Of a stretch of DNA of 64,000 bases, positions 35,669 to 45,756 are shown in pieces. Under the pieces are notes generated by a model. It made no database searches and had not been told where the DNA came from. It was given only the letters and a program-made list of their open reading frames with translations. Positions within the stretch are counted from its first letter, which is position 1. Every line of letters begins with the position of its first letter. The DNA comes from Dokdonella sp. (lineage in GTDB: Bacteria; Pseudomonadota; Gammaproteobacteria; Xanthomonadales; Rhodanobacteraceae), in the NCBI RefSeq assembly GCF_019634845.1, contig NZ_JAHCAQ010000008.1, positions 62,001 to 126,000 of the forward strand, written 5' to 3'. A program made the position numbers and the translations under genes.

Positions 35669-35697
35669 ATTATTCTGATTGCGCCGTCGCGCGTCAA
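35669..35697 (-). promoter_or_regulatory. Promoter for tRNA-Arg(ACG)
   Basis: Minus strand TTGACG (35692-35697), 17-bp spacer, AATAAT (35669-35674). The start would lie near 35660, about 70 bases before the mature tRNA. Confidence 0.75.
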
Positions 35698-35779
35698 CCG
35701 TTTCGTTGCATCGCACGATGCGTGAACCGGATAACGCACCATGCCGCCGCCACAGCACGATGGACGCATCGCATGATAC

Positions 35780-35872
35780 TGGCGGAGAGAGAGGGATTCG
35801 AACCCTCGATAGAGCTTTTGACCCTATACTCCCTTAGCAGGGGAGCCCCTTCGGCCTCTCGGGCATCTCTCC
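35780..35872 (-). tRNA. tRNA-Ser (anticodon GCT)
   Basis: A 93-nt class II tRNA: acceptor GGAGAGA/TCTCTCC, anticodon loop with CTGCTAA, long variable arm, T-loop GGTTCGAATCC, encoded CCA at 35780-35782. First gene of the minus-strand cluster. Confidence 0.95.
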
Positions 35873-35926
35873 GTTGTCACATCCCGCAAGCCGCAGCAAC
35901 CACACCGCTGCCGCAACGGGCTGCGG

Positions 35927-35955
35927 AGCATACCGGTCGCGACGCGCGCGGTCAA
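35927..35955 (-). promoter_or_regulatory. Promoter for tRNA-Ser(GCT)
   Basis: Minus strand TTGACC (35950-35955), 17-bp spacer, TATGCT (35927-35932), starting six bases after the csrA stop. The transcript would begin near 35920, about 48 bases before the tRNA. Confidence 0.75.
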
Positions 35956-35961
35956 AAGCAA

Positions 35962-36174
35962 TCAGTCGGACGCCTTGTCCGCATCGGGGTGGGCCAGCTC
36001 GCCAGGCGCAAGCTCACGCTTGATCCGTTGGTAGATCTCTTCGCGATGCACGGCCACGTCCTTGGGTGCGTTGATGCCGATACGCACCTGATTTCCCTTG
36101 ACACCCAGCACGGTGACGGTCACCTCGTCACCTATCATCAAAGTCTCGCCTACGCGGCGAGTCAAGATCAGCAT
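35962..36174 (-). CDS. csrA: Carbon storage regulator CsrA
   Basis: A 70-residue RNA-binding protein of the CsrA/RsmA family. [22 protein letters not shown] and the [10 protein letters not shown] region with its RNA-contacting arginines are canonical; the tail after residue 60 is variable. It binds GGA motifs in mRNA leaders and blocks translation, and is itself titrated by small RNAs under GacA control. A strong AAGGAGAG lies ahead of the ATG. It sits 215 bp after alaS, the usual gammaproteobacterial order. Confidence 0.96.
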   Translation of the reverse strand: MLILTRRVGETLMIGDEVTVTVLGVKGNQVRIGINAPKDVAVHREEIYQRIKRELAPGELAHPDADKASD

Positions 36175-36389
36175 TTGGCTCTCCTTGATTCGGCACGCGT
36201 CCGGTCTGTGTGCCGCACGTCAAGCCGCAGTACTGCCGACCACCCGATCGAGCGGTCCATTGCCAGGGGCGTTGGACGCCCTCTTGTCGACTGCCTGATC
36301 GATCCCTCGCCGCCGGCACCGACAGGCCGCCCGATACTAACCAAGGCCATTGCACCACGCAACGAACGATGGTCATGCCAGCGCGATGC

Positions 36390-39020
36390 TTACAGCAATT
36401 TTGATTCCAGCCACACCGGCAGCGCCGCCAGTGCAGCATCGAGCGCCGCCGAGTCGGCGCCACCGCCCTGCGCCAAGTCGGGTCGACCGCCGCCCTTGCC
36501 ATCGATCTGACGAGCCACGTGTGCGACCACGTCGCCGGCCTTGACCCTTGCCAGCGCCGCGCCGTGCACGCCGGCGATCAGGCTGGCCTTGCCGTCGGCG
36601 CCGGCGGCGAGCAGCACCACGCAATCGCCGAGGCGGTTCTTGAGCTGGTCCACGCCTTCGCGCAGCGCCTTGACGTCGAGCCCGTCGACGCGCGCCGCCA
36701 CCACCGCGACGGCGCCGATGCGCTGCGCCGCAGCAGCCAGATCCTGGGTCGCCGAACTGGCGGCCTTGGCCTTGAACGACTCCAGTTCGCGCTCGAGCCG
36801 CTTCTGTCGCTCGAACAGCTGGCGCAGCTTGTCGACCACCTCGTCACCGCTGCCCGACAGCAGTTCCGCGAGTGCCTCCAGGCGCGCCTCTTCGGCCGCC
36901 ACATGGGCCAGTGCCGCGGCGCCGGTCACGGCCTCGATGCGGCGCACGCCGGCGGCCACGCCGCCCTCGGACACGATCTTGAACAGGCCGATGTCACCCG
37001 TGCGCCCCACATGCGTGCCACCACACAGCTCGGTCGAGAACTGGCCCATCTTCAGCACCCGCACCTCATCGCCGTATTTCTCGCCGAACAACGCCATGGC
37101 ACCGAAGTCGAGCGCGTCCTGATAGGCCATCTCGCGCACTTCGGCCACCACGTTGCGCCGCACCTCGCTGTTGACGAGCTCCTCGATGCGGCGCAGCTCC
37201 GCCGCCGTGATCGGCTGGAAATGTGCGAAATCGAAGCGCAGCCGATCGGCTGCCACCAGCGAGCCCTTCTGCTGCACATGCGTGCCAAGCTCCTGGCGCA
37301 GCGCCGCATGCAGCAGGTGGGTGGCCGAATGATTGAGCACGATCGCCTGGCGACGCGCGGCGTCGACCTGGGCGTCGAGCTGTGCGCCCGTCGGCAGCGG
37401 CGCACCGTGCCAGCGACCGAGGTGCGCATGGAACACGCCGCCGAGCTTGACCGTGTCGGCCACTTCGAAACGCCCCTCGGCGTTCGCCAGCACGCCGGTA
37501 TCACCGACCTGACCACCCGATTCGGCGTAGAACGGCGTGCGATCGAGGATGACGACGGCCTGTTCGCCGTCGTGCAGGGTTTCGACTGCCCGACCCTCGC
37601 GCACGATTGCGCGCACGATCGCACCATTCGCTGACAAGGCCTCGTAGCCGAGGAAGCGTGTCGGTGCAAGAACGCTGGCCAGTTCCGCCGGCAACGTGAC
37701 CTTGCTGTCGAAGTGGCTCGCCGCTCGCGCGCGCTCGCGCTGCTGTTCCATCGCTGCCTCGAAGCCGGCCATGTCGACCGCCAGTCCGCGTTCGCGCGCG
37801 ATGTCGGCAGTGAGATCGACCGGAAACCCGTAGGTGTCGTAGAGCCGGAACGCGGCCTCCCCCGGGATCGTGCCGCCGGCCCTGACGGCCACCTCCTCGA
37901 ACACCTTCATGCCCTGCTCGAGCGTCTCGCCGAAACGCTCTTCCTCGGCCTTGAGCGCGCGCTCGACCAGTTCGCGCCGTGCCGGCAGCTCCGGGTAGGC
38001 ATCGCCCATCACCGCCACCAGCGTCGGCACCATGGCGTGGAAGAATGGTTGCTTCTGGCCGAGCATCCAGCCATGGCGCAGCGCGCGGCGGATGATCCGG
38101 CGCAGCACGTAGCCGCGCCCTTCGTTGGACGGCAGCACGCCATCGACGAGCAGGAACGCACACGCGCGGATGTGATCGGCAATGACGCGCAGCGATTTGT
38201 TCTCGAGGTCGCGGGTGGCGGTCAGACGCGCCGCCTCGGCGATGAGCTGCTGGAACAGGTCGATTTCGTAGTTGGAATGAACGTGCTGCAGGACCGCGGC
38301 GAGGCGCTCCAGACCCATGCCGGTATCGACGCAGGGCGCCGGCAACGGCGCCAGCGTGCCATCGGCCGCGCGGTCGAACTGCATGAACACGAGATTCCAG
38401 ATCTCGATGTAGCGGTCGCCGTCCTCGTCGGGCGAACCGGGCGGCCCGCCGGCGATGTCGGCGCCGTGGTCGTAGAAGATTTCGGTGCAGGGTCCGCAGG
38501 GACCGGTGTCGGCCATCTGCCAGAAATTGTCCGAAGCGTATGCCGCGCCCTTGTTGTCACCGATGCGGACGATGCGCGCGGCTGGAATCCCTATCGTGTC
38601 GCGCCAGATGCCATAGGCTTCGTCATCGGTGTGGTAGACCGTCACCCACAGCCGCTGCGGATCGAGGCCGAGCACGCCGGTCAGGAACTCCCAGGCCCAC
38701 TCGATCGCCTCGCGCTTGAAGTAGTCGCCGAAGGACCAGTTGCCGAGCATCTCGAAGAAGGTGTGGTGGCGCGCGGTGTAACCGACCGAATCCAGATCGT
38801 TGTGCTTGCCGCCGGCACGCAGGCAACGCTGCACGTCGGCCGCACGCACGAACTTGAGCTTCTCGCTGCCGAGGAACACGTTCTTGAACTGGACCATGCC
38901 CGAGTTGGTGAACAGCAGGGTCGGGTCGTTGGCGGGCACCAGCGAGCTCGACGGCACGATGGTGTGGCCCTTGCCACGGAAAAAATCGAGGAACGCGGAG
39001 CGGATGTCGGCGGTTTTCAT
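36390..39020 (-). CDS. alaS: Alanyl-tRNA synthetase
   Basis: An 876-residue class II synthetase, normal length. The catalytic core shows [23 protein letters not shown] and [19 protein letters not shown]; the editing domain has the zinc-binding [13 protein letters not shown] and LCGGTHV; a C-Ala domain with a coiled coil follows. The ATG at 39020 (MKTADIRS) is the conserved start; a TTG six bases upstream is also in frame. It lies between recX and csrA. The 215 bp before csrA hold no gene. Confidence 0.97.
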   Translation of the reverse strand: MKTADIRSAFLDFFRGKGHTIVPSSSLVPANDPTLLFTNSGMVQFKNVFLGSEKLKFVRAADVQRCLRAGGKHNDLDSVGYTARHHTFFEMLGNWSFGDYFKREAIEWAWEFLTGVLGLDPQRLWVTVYHTDDEAYGIWRDTIGIPAARIVRIGDNKGAAYASDNFWQMADTGPCGPCTEIFYDHGADIAGGPPGSPDEDGDRYIEIWNLVFMQFDRAADGTLAPLPAPCVDTGMGLERLAAVLQHVHSNYEIDLFQQLIAEAARLTATRDLENKSLRVIADHIRACAFLLVDGVLPSNEGRGYVLRRIIRRALRHGWMLGQKQPFFHAMVPTLVAVMGDAYPELPARRELVERALKAEEERFGETLEQGMKVFEEVAVRAGGTIPGEAAFRLYDTYGFPVDLTADIARERGLAVDMAGFEAAMEQQRERARAASHFDSKVTLPAELASVLAPTRFLGYEALSANGAIVRAIVREGRAVETLHDGEQAVVILDRTPFYAESGGQVGDTGVLANAEGRFEVADTVKLGGVFHAHLGRWHGAPLPTGAQLDAQVDAARRQAIVLNHSATHLLHAALRQELGTHVQQKGSLVAADRLRFDFAHFQPITAAELRRIEELVNSEVRRNVVAEVREMAYQDALDFGAMALFGEKYGDEVRVLKMGQFSTELCGGTHVGRTGDIGLFKIVSEGGVAAGVRRIEAVTGAAALAHVAAEEARLEALAELLSGSGDEVVDKLRQLFERQKRLERELESFKAKAASSATQDLAAAAQRIGAVAVVAARVDGLDVKALREGVDQLKNRLGDCVVLLAAGADGKASLIAGVHGAALARVKAGDVVAHVARQIDGKGGGRPDLAQGGGADSAALDAALAALPVWLESKLL

Positions 39021-39095
39021 GCGCAATGCAGGCTGGAATCGAGGGAATGCCGGAACCGGCGGGCACGCCGAAGATGGCGCCAGGCAACGGAGCGA

Positions 39096-39608
39096 TCAAG
39101 CCGGCTCCGCGTCCGGGTCGGCCAGGTCGGCGCGCGTGAGGGCACGTACTGTCGCCGCATCGAAGCCGCGACGCAAGAGAAAGGCGGCGGCGCGGGCCCG
39201 CGCCGCCGCACCCGTGATGGCCTTGCCGCCCGCATGGCGACGCAATTGCGCGGCCGCATTGGCCAGCCAGTCGGCGCCCAGTTCGTCGAGGGCGCCGCCG
39301 ATCGCCGCCTCGGCCAGGCCATGGCTTCTGAGTTCGGCGCGGATGCGCAGCGGGCCATATCCCTGCCCCGCGCGGTGGCGGGCCAAGGCCGCGGCAAAAC
39401 GCTCGTCGCTCTGGTAATGCTGCTCGCGCAGGCGCGCGATGGCCGCCTCCGCCTCGTCGGCGTCATGGCCGCGCCGCGCCAGCCGGGTGGCCAGTTCCCG
39501 CGTCGAGTGTTCGCGTCGCGCCAGCATCTGCAGCGCATCGGAATAACCGTCACGCGATGCGGCATTGTCGCTGCGCTGCTGTGCCGGCCTGCGCCGCGAC
39601 GGACTCAT
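39096..39608 (-). CDS. recX: RecX regulator of RecA
   Basis: A 170-residue helical-repeat protein that inhibits RecA filament growth. The family pattern is visible in ALQMLARREHSTRELATRLA, EAAIARLREQHYQSDERFA and GYGPLRIRAELRSHGL. The ATG at 39608 lies 11 bases after the zipA stop, so its ribosome binding site is inside or just past zipA. recX normally follows recA directly, but there is no recA here: the gene upstream is zipA. Confidence 0.9.
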   Translation of the reverse strand: MSPSRRRPAQQRSDNAASRDGYSDALQMLARREHSTRELATRLARRGHDADEAEAAIARLREQHYQSDERFAAALARHRAGQGYGPLRIRAELRSHGLAEAAIGGALDELGADWLANAAAQLRRHAGGKAITGAAARARAAAFLLRRGFDAATVRALTRADLADPDAEPA

Positions 39609-39619
39609 CCGCGCGGCCC

Positions 39620-40351
39620 TCAATACCCGGCGCGGATGCGCGCGCGTTCCTGCTCGCGATCCCAGGCCCGCAGCTCGTCGCGCACATGCGCGATGCGCTG
39701 GCGGCCGAGCGCATTGCGATCCTCGTCGAGCACCTGCGCATCGAGCAGTTCGGCCAGGCGCTGCGCGGTCGGCAGCATCATTTCCCAGGCATCGAGCGCA
39801 GGCAGCGGTCCCGGCAGCGTCATGAACAGCGTCAGCCCAGGGGTGCACACGTCATTGAGGCGCGCCATGTCGAAGCTGCCGGGCTTGACCATGTTGGCCA
39901 TGCTGAAGATCGGCCCGTCGACCTTCTTGCCGAGCGCGAGGCGATGGAAGATGCCCATGTCACCGAATTCGAGCCCGGCCTTTTCGGCGGCGACCACCAC
40001 ATCGGCGCCGCTGAGCAGGTCACCGGTGCGTGCCGCGACGAACAGGGTGACGATGCGCTCGATCGGCTGGTCGGGGCGTACGCCCACGGGCGGGCGCTGG
40101 CGCGCGACCTGCGGCTCGCTCGGCGCGGCCCCCTCGTCGATGAGCGACACGTCGAGCTCGCCCTGGGTCGGCTCGCCGTCCTCGACGGCCTCGCCAAGCG
40201 TCGGCTCGATGCGCTCGTCGCGGTCGGCCGGTCGCGCCGGTCGCCGCTCGCCCTGCTGCGGGCGCCGCGGCCGCCCGAACACGTAGATGAGGGCCAGCAC
40301 GACCGCGCCTGCCAGGAGCAAGGGGATGCCGACCGCCGGGTTCCACGTCAT
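39620..40351 (-). CDS. zipA: Cell division protein ZipA
   Basis: A 243-residue protein with a membrane anchor at residues 9-26 (IPLLLAGAVVLALIYVFG), a basic then acidic Pro-rich linker to about residue 90, and the C-terminal FtsZ-binding domain (VTLFVAARTGDLLSGADVV, GIFHRLALGKKVDGPIFSMANMVKPGSFD). ZipA tethers FtsZ to the inner membrane. It follows smc by 23 bp, the Xanthomonadales order; the ligA gene that often comes next is missing and recX takes its place. Confidence 0.92.
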   Translation of the reverse strand: MTWNPAVGIPLLLAGAVVLALIYVFGRPRRPQQGERRPARPADRDERIEPTLGEAVEDGEPTQGELDVSLIDEGAAPSEPQVARQRPPVGVRPDQPIERIVTLFVAARTGDLLSGADVVVAAEKAGLEFGDMGIFHRLALGKKVDGPIFSMANMVKPGSFDMARLNDVCTPGLTLFMTLPGPLPALDAWEMMLPTAQRLAELLDAQVLDEDRNALGRQRIAHVRDELRAWDREQERARIRAGY

Positions 40352-40374
40352 GTCGATGACTCCATGGGCACGGC

Positions 40375-43300
40375 CTATGCCGCGCCAGCCAGTTTAGCCG
40401 CTTCCTCCAGATCCACCTGCACCAGCCGCGATACGCCCGGCTCGCGCATGGTCACGCCGCACAACTGGCGCGCCGCCTCCATCGTGGCCTTGTTGTGGGT
40501 GACGAAGATGAACTGCACGTGCTCGCTCATCTCGTTGACCATCGTCGAGAAACGGCCGACGTTGGCCTCGTCCAGCGGCGCATCGACCTCGTCGAGCAGG
40601 CAGAACGGCGCCGGATTGAGGCGGAAGATCGCGAACACGAGCGCCACCGCGGTCATCGCCTTCTCGCCGCCCGACAGCAGCGAGATCGAGGTCACGCGCT
40701 TGCCGGGCGGGCGCGCCATGATCGACACGCCCGTCGACAACAGGTCCTCGCCGGTCAGCTCCAGGTAGGCGTGGCCGCCGCCGAACAGGCGCGGGAACAG
40801 CTCCTGCACGCCGGCATTGACGCGATCGAAGGTCTCGCGGAAACGCGCCCGTGTTTCCTTGTCGATCTTGCGGATGGCGCCTTCGAGCGTCTCCAGCGCG
40901 GTGGCGAGGTCGCCGAGCTGGGCGTCGAGGTAGGTTTTGCGCTGCGCCTGTTCCTCGTATTCGCTGATCGCAGCGAGATTGACCGGCTCGAGGCGGCGGA
41001 TCTTCTGCTCCAGATCGGCCACTTCGGCCTGCCAGCGCTCGACTGCGGCGTCGGCCGGCACGCTGTCGATGAGCTGCGCGAACTCGAACCCGGCCTCGGC
41101 GATGGCAGCGGCAAAGGCCTGTGCGCGCAGGCGGTATTCCTGCTCGCGCAGGCGCAACTGGGCCAGCTCCTCGCGCTGCTCGGTGAGTCCCTGCTCGAAC
41201 TGCTGGCGTTCCTGTTCGAGTCGGCGCAGTTCGTTGTCGTGCCCCTGCAGCGTCTGGCGCACCTCGACCATCTGCCGGTCGACCACCAGCCGCTGGTTGA
41301 GATGAAGCTGACGCTCGTCCTCGAGCCCCGGCAGCGGGTCGTTGGACGAGGCCAACTGCAACGCGACCTCTTCGCGCCGCGCCTGCAACTGGTCGAGCTG
41401 GTCGCGCATGCGCGACAGCGACTGCTGCAGCGCCGCCACCGTGGTCCGCCGCGATTCGATCGACAGCGCGAGCTGGTGCACGCGATCGCTGGTCTCGCGG
41501 GCATTCATGCGTGCTTCCTCACGCGCCTCCAGCAACTGGCGGCGCTCGCCGTCGAGTTCGTGGCGGCGCCGTTCGAGGCCGCTCATGTGCTCGATCGCAT
41601 CCTCGAGCCGCTTGCGCGCCTCGCGCGCCTGGTCGCGGCCTGCGTCGAGCGCGGCGACAACCTCGCCGAGCTCCTGCGCGATGCGCCGCTGGCGTTCGCT
41701 GGCGCTCTCGATCCGCCCGCGCTGGCTCTGCACTTGCCCCGCCAGTTCGGCCAGCCGGCGGTGCGCGCTGTAAAGCTCGCGCTGGGCGTCCTCGCGTGCG
41801 TGCTCGGCGTCGATGCGCTGCTGCCTGCCCGCCTCCAGAGCCTCGCCCTGCAGGCGGATTTCCTCTTCCAGCGCAGCCAGTCGCGCGCCGGCCTCGCGGA
41901 TCTCGCGCTCGCGCGCCAGCACGCCGATCTGGGCGCCGGCGCCGCGCTGCACGCGCACGAAGCCATGCCCGAACCACTCACCCGCGGGCGTCACCAGCGA
42001 TTCGCCCGGCGCCAACTGCGCCGCCTGCGCCTGCGCCTGCGCCAGTGAATCGCAGCAGCGCACGCGCGCCAGCAGCGCGCGCGCGGCGGCCGGTCCGTGC
42101 ACCCGTGCCGCGAGCGAATCGGCGGCGACCTCGCTGCCGCCGGCGCGCGCCGCCATCAGCACGAGGTCGCTGCCGGCGAGACTGCCCAGCTCTCCGGCGT
42201 GTGCCAGCGGCTCGTCGAGCATGACCGCGTCCAGCCAGCCGTCGAGCACCGTTTCGACGGCACGCTCCCAGCCGGCGTCGACCTGCAGCGTGGCGCCCAA
42301 CCGCCGCGCCTCGCCCAACCCGAGTTCAGCCAGCCAGGCCTGACCGGCGCCGTCCTCGCCGAGCGCGGCATGCTGCAGCGCCTCCAGCGAGGCCAACCGA
42401 CCGCGCAACGTCTCGCGTTCGCTGCGACCGGCCGACAGCGCCGCCTGGGTCGCGCGTTCGGCTTCGAGCGCCGCCTCGGCGGCATGCCGCCGCTCGTCGA
42501 GGCCACCCGTCAGCAGCGCCACCTGCTCACCCAGGCTGTCGTGGTCGCGGTCCAGTTGCGCCAGCGCCTGCTCCAGCTCATCCAGGTTGGTCGCCGCACG
42601 CTCGGCGTCCAGCGCGACGCGGCGCTGGTCCGCCGCCAAGGTCTGCTTGTCGAGGTAGTCGATGCGCGTGCGCTCGACCTCGGCCGCCTGCCCCGCCGCC
42701 GACGTCGACTGGGTGTGCTGGTCCCATTGCCCCTGCCATTGCGCCAGCCGTGCCTCGGCCTCGCGCAGGGCCTCGGTCGCGGCGGCGTCGGCCTCGCGCA
42801 GCGTCTCCAGCTGCGGCTCGGCTTGGGCAAGCTCGGCGCCTGCTTCGGCGTGGCGCTGCGCGTCGGCCTCGAGATGGCCATTGAGTTCGGCATGGGCGCG
42901 GTCGGTTTCCGCGCGCGCGCGCTCGAGCTGCTCGGCAAGCTGCTTGCGGTGCTGGATCTGCTGCTCGATGCGCGCGATCTCGGCACCGACCTGGTACACC
43001 TGCGCCTGCACCTGATTGACCTGCTCGGCAGCCGCCGCGTGCTGCTCGCGCCCCTGCTCGAGCGCCAGTTCGGTGTGGCGATGCTGCGCCATGCGCTGTT
43101 CGATGGCGAGTTCGGCCTTGCGCAGGGCGGCCGCATGGGTGTCGAGCTCGCCCTGCGCGGCACGCAGCTCGAGCGCCCTGACCTCGGCTTCCTTGCGCTT
43201 CTGCTCGGCCTTGAGCTGCTGCCAGCGTTCGGCCGTGCGCGCCTGACGCTTGAGATGCTCGAGCTGCTTGTCGACCTCGTCGCGCACGTCGCGCACGCGG

Positions 43301-43875
43301 TCGAGGTTCTCACGGGTGGCCTTGATGCGACTTTCGGTTTCCTTGCGGCGTTCCTTGTAGCGGGAAATGCCGGCCGCTTCTTCCAGGTGGTTGCGCAACT
43401 GCTCGGGGTCGGCCTCGACGATCTCCGAGATCATGCCCTGCTCGATGATCGAATAGCTGCGCGGCCCGAGGCCGGTGCCGAGGAAGATGTCGGTGATGTC
43501 GCGCCGACGGCAGCGCACGCCATTGAGGAAATACTGCGACTGGCCATCGCGGCTGACCACGCGCTTGACCGAAATTTCGTTGTAGCTGGCGTATTCACCG
43601 GCGATCGCGCCATCGGAATTGTCGAACAGCAGCTCGACCATCGCGCTGCCGACCGGCTTGCGGCCGCTGGAGCCGGAAAAGATGACGTCGGTGAGCGCAT
43701 CGCCGCGCAGGCGGCTGGCCGCGCTCTCGCCCATCACCCAGCGGATCGCATCGATGATGTTGGACTTGCCACAGCCATTGGGACCGACCACGCCGGTCAT
43801 GTTGGTCGGCAGATGCAACGTGGTCGGATCGACGAACGACTTGAATCCGGCCAGCTTGATCGTTGTCAGACGCAT
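40375..43875 (-). CDS. smc: Chromosome partition protein Smc
   Basis: A 1166-residue SMC ATPase. The N-terminal head has LAGFKSFVDPTTLHLP and Walker A GPNGCGKSN; a long coiled coil surrounds a hinge at about residues 510-640 (WLAELGLGEARRLGATLQVDAGWERAVETVL); the C-terminal head has signature LLSGGEKAMTAVALVFA and Walker B FCLLDEVDAPLD. It partners with ScpA and ScpB, encoded divergently about 1 kb away. The ATG at 43875 gives the standard MRLTTIKLAGFKSF start. Confidence 0.97.
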   Translation of the reverse strand: MRLTTIKLAGFKSFVDPTTLHLPTNMTGVVGPNGCGKSNIIDAIRWVMGESAASRLRGDALTDVIFSGSSGRKPVGSAMVELLFDNSDGAIAGEYASYNEISVKRVVSRDGQSQYFLNGVRCRRRDITDIFLGTGLGPRSYSIIEQGMISEIVEADPEQLRNHLEEAAGISRYKERRKETESRIKATRENLDRVRDVRDEVDKQLEHLKRQARTAERWQQLKAEQKRKEAEVRALELRAAQGELDTHAAALRKAELAIEQRMAQHRHTELALEQGREQHAAAAEQVNQVQAQVYQVGAEIARIEQQIQHRKQLAEQLERARAETDRAHAELNGHLEADAQRHAEAGAELAQAEPQLETLREADAAATEALREAEARLAQWQGQWDQHTQSTSAAGQAAEVERTRIDYLDKQTLAADQRRVALDAERAATNLDELEQALAQLDRDHDSLGEQVALLTGGLDERRHAAEAALEAERATQAALSAGRSERETLRGRLASLEALQHAALGEDGAGQAWLAELGLGEARRLGATLQVDAGWERAVETVLDGWLDAVMLDEPLAHAGELGSLAGSDLVLMAARAGGSEVAADSLAARVHGPAAARALLARVRCCDSLAQAQAQAAQLAPGESLVTPAGEWFGHGFVRVQRGAGAQIGVLAREREIREAGARLAALEEEIRLQGEALEAGRQQRIDAEHAREDAQRELYSAHRRLAELAGQVQSQRGRIESASERQRRIAQELGEVVAALDAGRDQAREARKRLEDAIEHMSGLERRRHELDGERRQLLEAREEARMNARETSDRVHQLALSIESRRTTVAALQQSLSRMRDQLDQLQARREEVALQLASSNDPLPGLEDERQLHLNQRLVVDRQMVEVRQTLQGHDNELRRLEQERQQFEQGLTEQREELAQLRLREQEYRLRAQAFAAAIAEAGFEFAQLIDSVPADAAVERWQAEVADLEQKIRRLEPVNLAAISEYEEQAQRKTYLDAQLGDLATALETLEGAIRKIDKETRARFRETFDRVNAGVQELFPRLFGGGHAYLELTGEDLLSTGVSIMARPPGKRVTSISLLSGGEKAMTAVALVFAIFRLNPAPFCLLDEVDAPLDEANVGRFSTMVNEMSEHVQFIFVTHNKATMEAARQLCGVTMREPGVSRLVQVDLEEAAKLAGAA

Positions 43876-43955
43876 GCAGCGCTTACCTCGACGGGGTGGC
43901 CGCGGCACGCCGACCACCGGATGTTGACTGGACGAACCCGGATGCGCATCCGGGT

Positions 43956-44222
43956 TCAGACTTCGTTGGGACTGCGCGCCTGGATCGACAGCGCGTGGAT
44001 GTCGGTCTGCATCAGCTCGCCGAGCGCGGCATAGACCACGCGATGGCGCGCCAGCGGTGCCAGGCCGGCAAACGCCGCGCTGACGATCTGCACGCGGAAA
44101 TGTCCGCGACCATCGCGCGCGCCGGCGTGCCCGACATGGTGGTGGCTCTCGTCCTCGACCACCAGTTCGAGCGGCGCCAGGGTGGTCAGGCGCGCACGGA
44201 TCGATTCGACGCGCCCGTTCAT
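43956..44222 (-). CDS. bolA: BolA family protein
   Basis: An 88-residue protein with the BolA fold: LAPLELVVEDESHHHVGHAG, GHFRVQIVSAAFAGLAPLARHRVVYAAL with the conserved RH pair, and DIHALSIQA. BolA proteins work with monothiol glutaredoxins in iron-sulfur handling and in stress morphology. The ATG overlaps the stop of the YciI-like gene by four bases (44219-44222). Confidence 0.92.
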   Translation of the reverse strand: MNGRVESIRARLTTLAPLELVVEDESHHHVGHAGARDGRGHFRVQIVSAAFAGLAPLARHRVVYAALGELMQTDIHALSIQARSPNEV

Positions 44223-44518
44223 GGCAGGGTCTGCCGGAACGGCCGCACCGACACGCTGGCGTACACGCCGCCGGTCACGTAAGGATCGGCATCGGCCCAG
44301 GCCCGGGCCGCGCCGAGATCGGCGAACTCGGCGACGATGAGGCTGCCCGTGTAACCGGCCGGCCCCGGGTCGGTGCCGTCGATGGCCGGAAACGGCCCGG
44401 CCAGCAGCAATCGCCCCTCGTTGCGCAACGCCTCCAGCCGCAGCACGTGGGCCGGTCGTGCGGCCGCGCGCCGCGCCAGCGAGTCGGGGACATCGATGCC
44501 GATGATGGCGTACAGCAT
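44219..44518 (-). CDS. YciI-like protein
   Basis: A 99-residue dimeric alpha-beta barrel protein of the YciI family: MLYAIIGIDVPDSLARRAAARPAH-type start, GRLLLAGPFPAIDG in the centre and FADLGAARAWADADPYV near the end. Function is generally unknown, although the fold is shared with muconolactone isomerase-like enzymes. It is translationally coupled to bolA. Confidence 0.88.
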   Translation of the reverse strand: MLYAIIGIDVPDSLARRAAARPAHVLRLEALRNEGRLLLAGPFPAIDGTDPGPAGYTGSLIVAEFADLGAARAWADADPYVTGGVYASVSVRPFRQTLP

Positions 44519-44854
44519 GGGAACACATCCGTGGGCGGCCGATCATGTTACCCGATGCGCGGCGCCGGTCGCTGTGCGGGCCGCCGCCACCATGACTGGC
44601 GCGGCGATTGCGCGCGTGCGCGTTTGCGCTTAGGCTATGCGCGTATCGACCGGTCGGACCCGCCGCTTGCCACGCCGGCCACGCTCCGCCCACCGGTCCC
44701 GTCTTGATGAAGTGTTTTGTCGTTGCCGGACTGTTGCGTCCGGTCCCGTATCGTTGCGGGTGCCGCGCCGGGCTTGTGCCGGTGGCGCCCTGTCGTAACC
44801 GGCTGTGACCTGTGCTGACCCGCGTCGTGAGGCGCCGGGCTTCATGGGACGAGC
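44519..44854. other. Divergent intergenic region between the YciI-like gene and scpA
   Basis: This 336-bp stretch must hold the promoters of two operons (yciI-bolA-smc leftward, scpA-scpB-rluB rightward). No good -35/-10 pair stands out; the AT-richest part is around 44705-44755, where TTTTGTCG and TATCGT might belong to the scpA promoter. No gene is seen. Confidence 0.4.
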
Positions 44855-45718
44855 ATGAACCAGACTGCCCAACCATCCAACGCGCCTGAACCGGCTTCGC
44901 CGTTCGCAGCCCCGCCGCAGCAGCAGGAAATCCCGCTTGCGCTCGTGCGTGGCCAGCCCGTGCTCGAAATTCCGCAGGACCTGTACATCCCGCCCGACGC
45001 GCTGGAGGTCATCCTCGACGCGTTCGAGGGGCCGCTCGACCTGCTGCTGTACCTGATCCGGCGCCAGAACCTCGACATCCTCGACATCCCGATCGCCGAA
45101 ATCACGCGGCAGTACGTCGACTACATCGAACTGATGCACGAGATGAAGCTCGAGCTCGCGGCCGAGTACCTCGTGATGGCCGCGATCCTGGCCGAGATCA
45201 AGTCGCGGCTGCTGCTGCCGCGGCCACCGACCGAGGAAGGTGCCGAGGTCGACCCGCGTGCCGAACTGGTGCGCCGCCTGCAGGAATACGAGCGCTTCAA
45301 GAAGGCCGCCGAGGACATCGACACGCTGCCGCGGCTGGAACGCGACTTCGCGCTGGCCCACGTCGCCACCGACGACCGCAACGTGATCCGGCTGCCGCCG
45401 CCGGTCGACCTGCGCGAACTGCTGCTCGCATTCAGGGACGTGATGCGGCGCGCCGAGCTGCATGGGCACCACGCGATCCGGCGCGAGACGCTCAACGTGC
45501 GCAGCCGCATGAGTGACATGCTGGCGGCGCTCGGCGATGGCAGTTTCCATCGCTTCGAGAGCCTGTTCGAGACCAGCGAAGGGCGCCTGGGCGTGGTGGT
45601 GACCTTTCTGGCCATGCTCGAACTGGCCAAGGAACAGCTCATCGAGATCGTGCAGGAAGTCGCCCTGGCACCGATCTACATCAAGTCACTGGCGACTGCT
45701 GCCGGCGAAGCAACCTGA
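44855..45718 (+). CDS. scpA: Segregation and condensation protein A (kleisin)
   Basis: A 287-residue kleisin that bridges the two heads of Smc. The N-terminal signature is FEGPLDLLLYLIRRQNLDILDIP followed by EITRQYVDYIELM; the C-terminal winged helix has VVTFLAMLELAKEQLIEIVQ. It carries about 45 Pro/Ala/Gln-rich extra residues before the conserved domain. The ATG at 44855 is the first start and no better one is seen. scpB follows 38 bp downstream. Confidence 0.95.
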   Translation: MNQTAQPSNAPEPASPFAAPPQQQEIPLALVRGQPVLEIPQDLYIPPDALEVILDAFEGPLDLLLYLIRRQNLDILDIPIAEITRQYVDYIELMHEMKLELAAEYLVMAAILAEIKSRLLLPRPPTEEGAEVDPRAELVRRLQEYERFKKAAEDIDTLPRLERDFALAHVATDDRNVIRLPPPVDLRELLLAFRDVMRRAELHGHHAIRRETLNVRSRMSDMLAALGDGSFHRFESLFETSEGRLGVVVTFLAMLELAKEQLIEIVQEVALAPIYIKSLATAAGEAT

Positions 45719-45756
45719 TCGCCGCCCCACCCACACCCGCTGCAACCGACGTTCGG

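Noticed and set aside
34654-35872. Repeated short motifs that might suggest a CRISPR array
   Set aside because: The repeats are the conserved T-arm and D-arm segments of seven tRNAs with irregular spacing; no cas gene is present.
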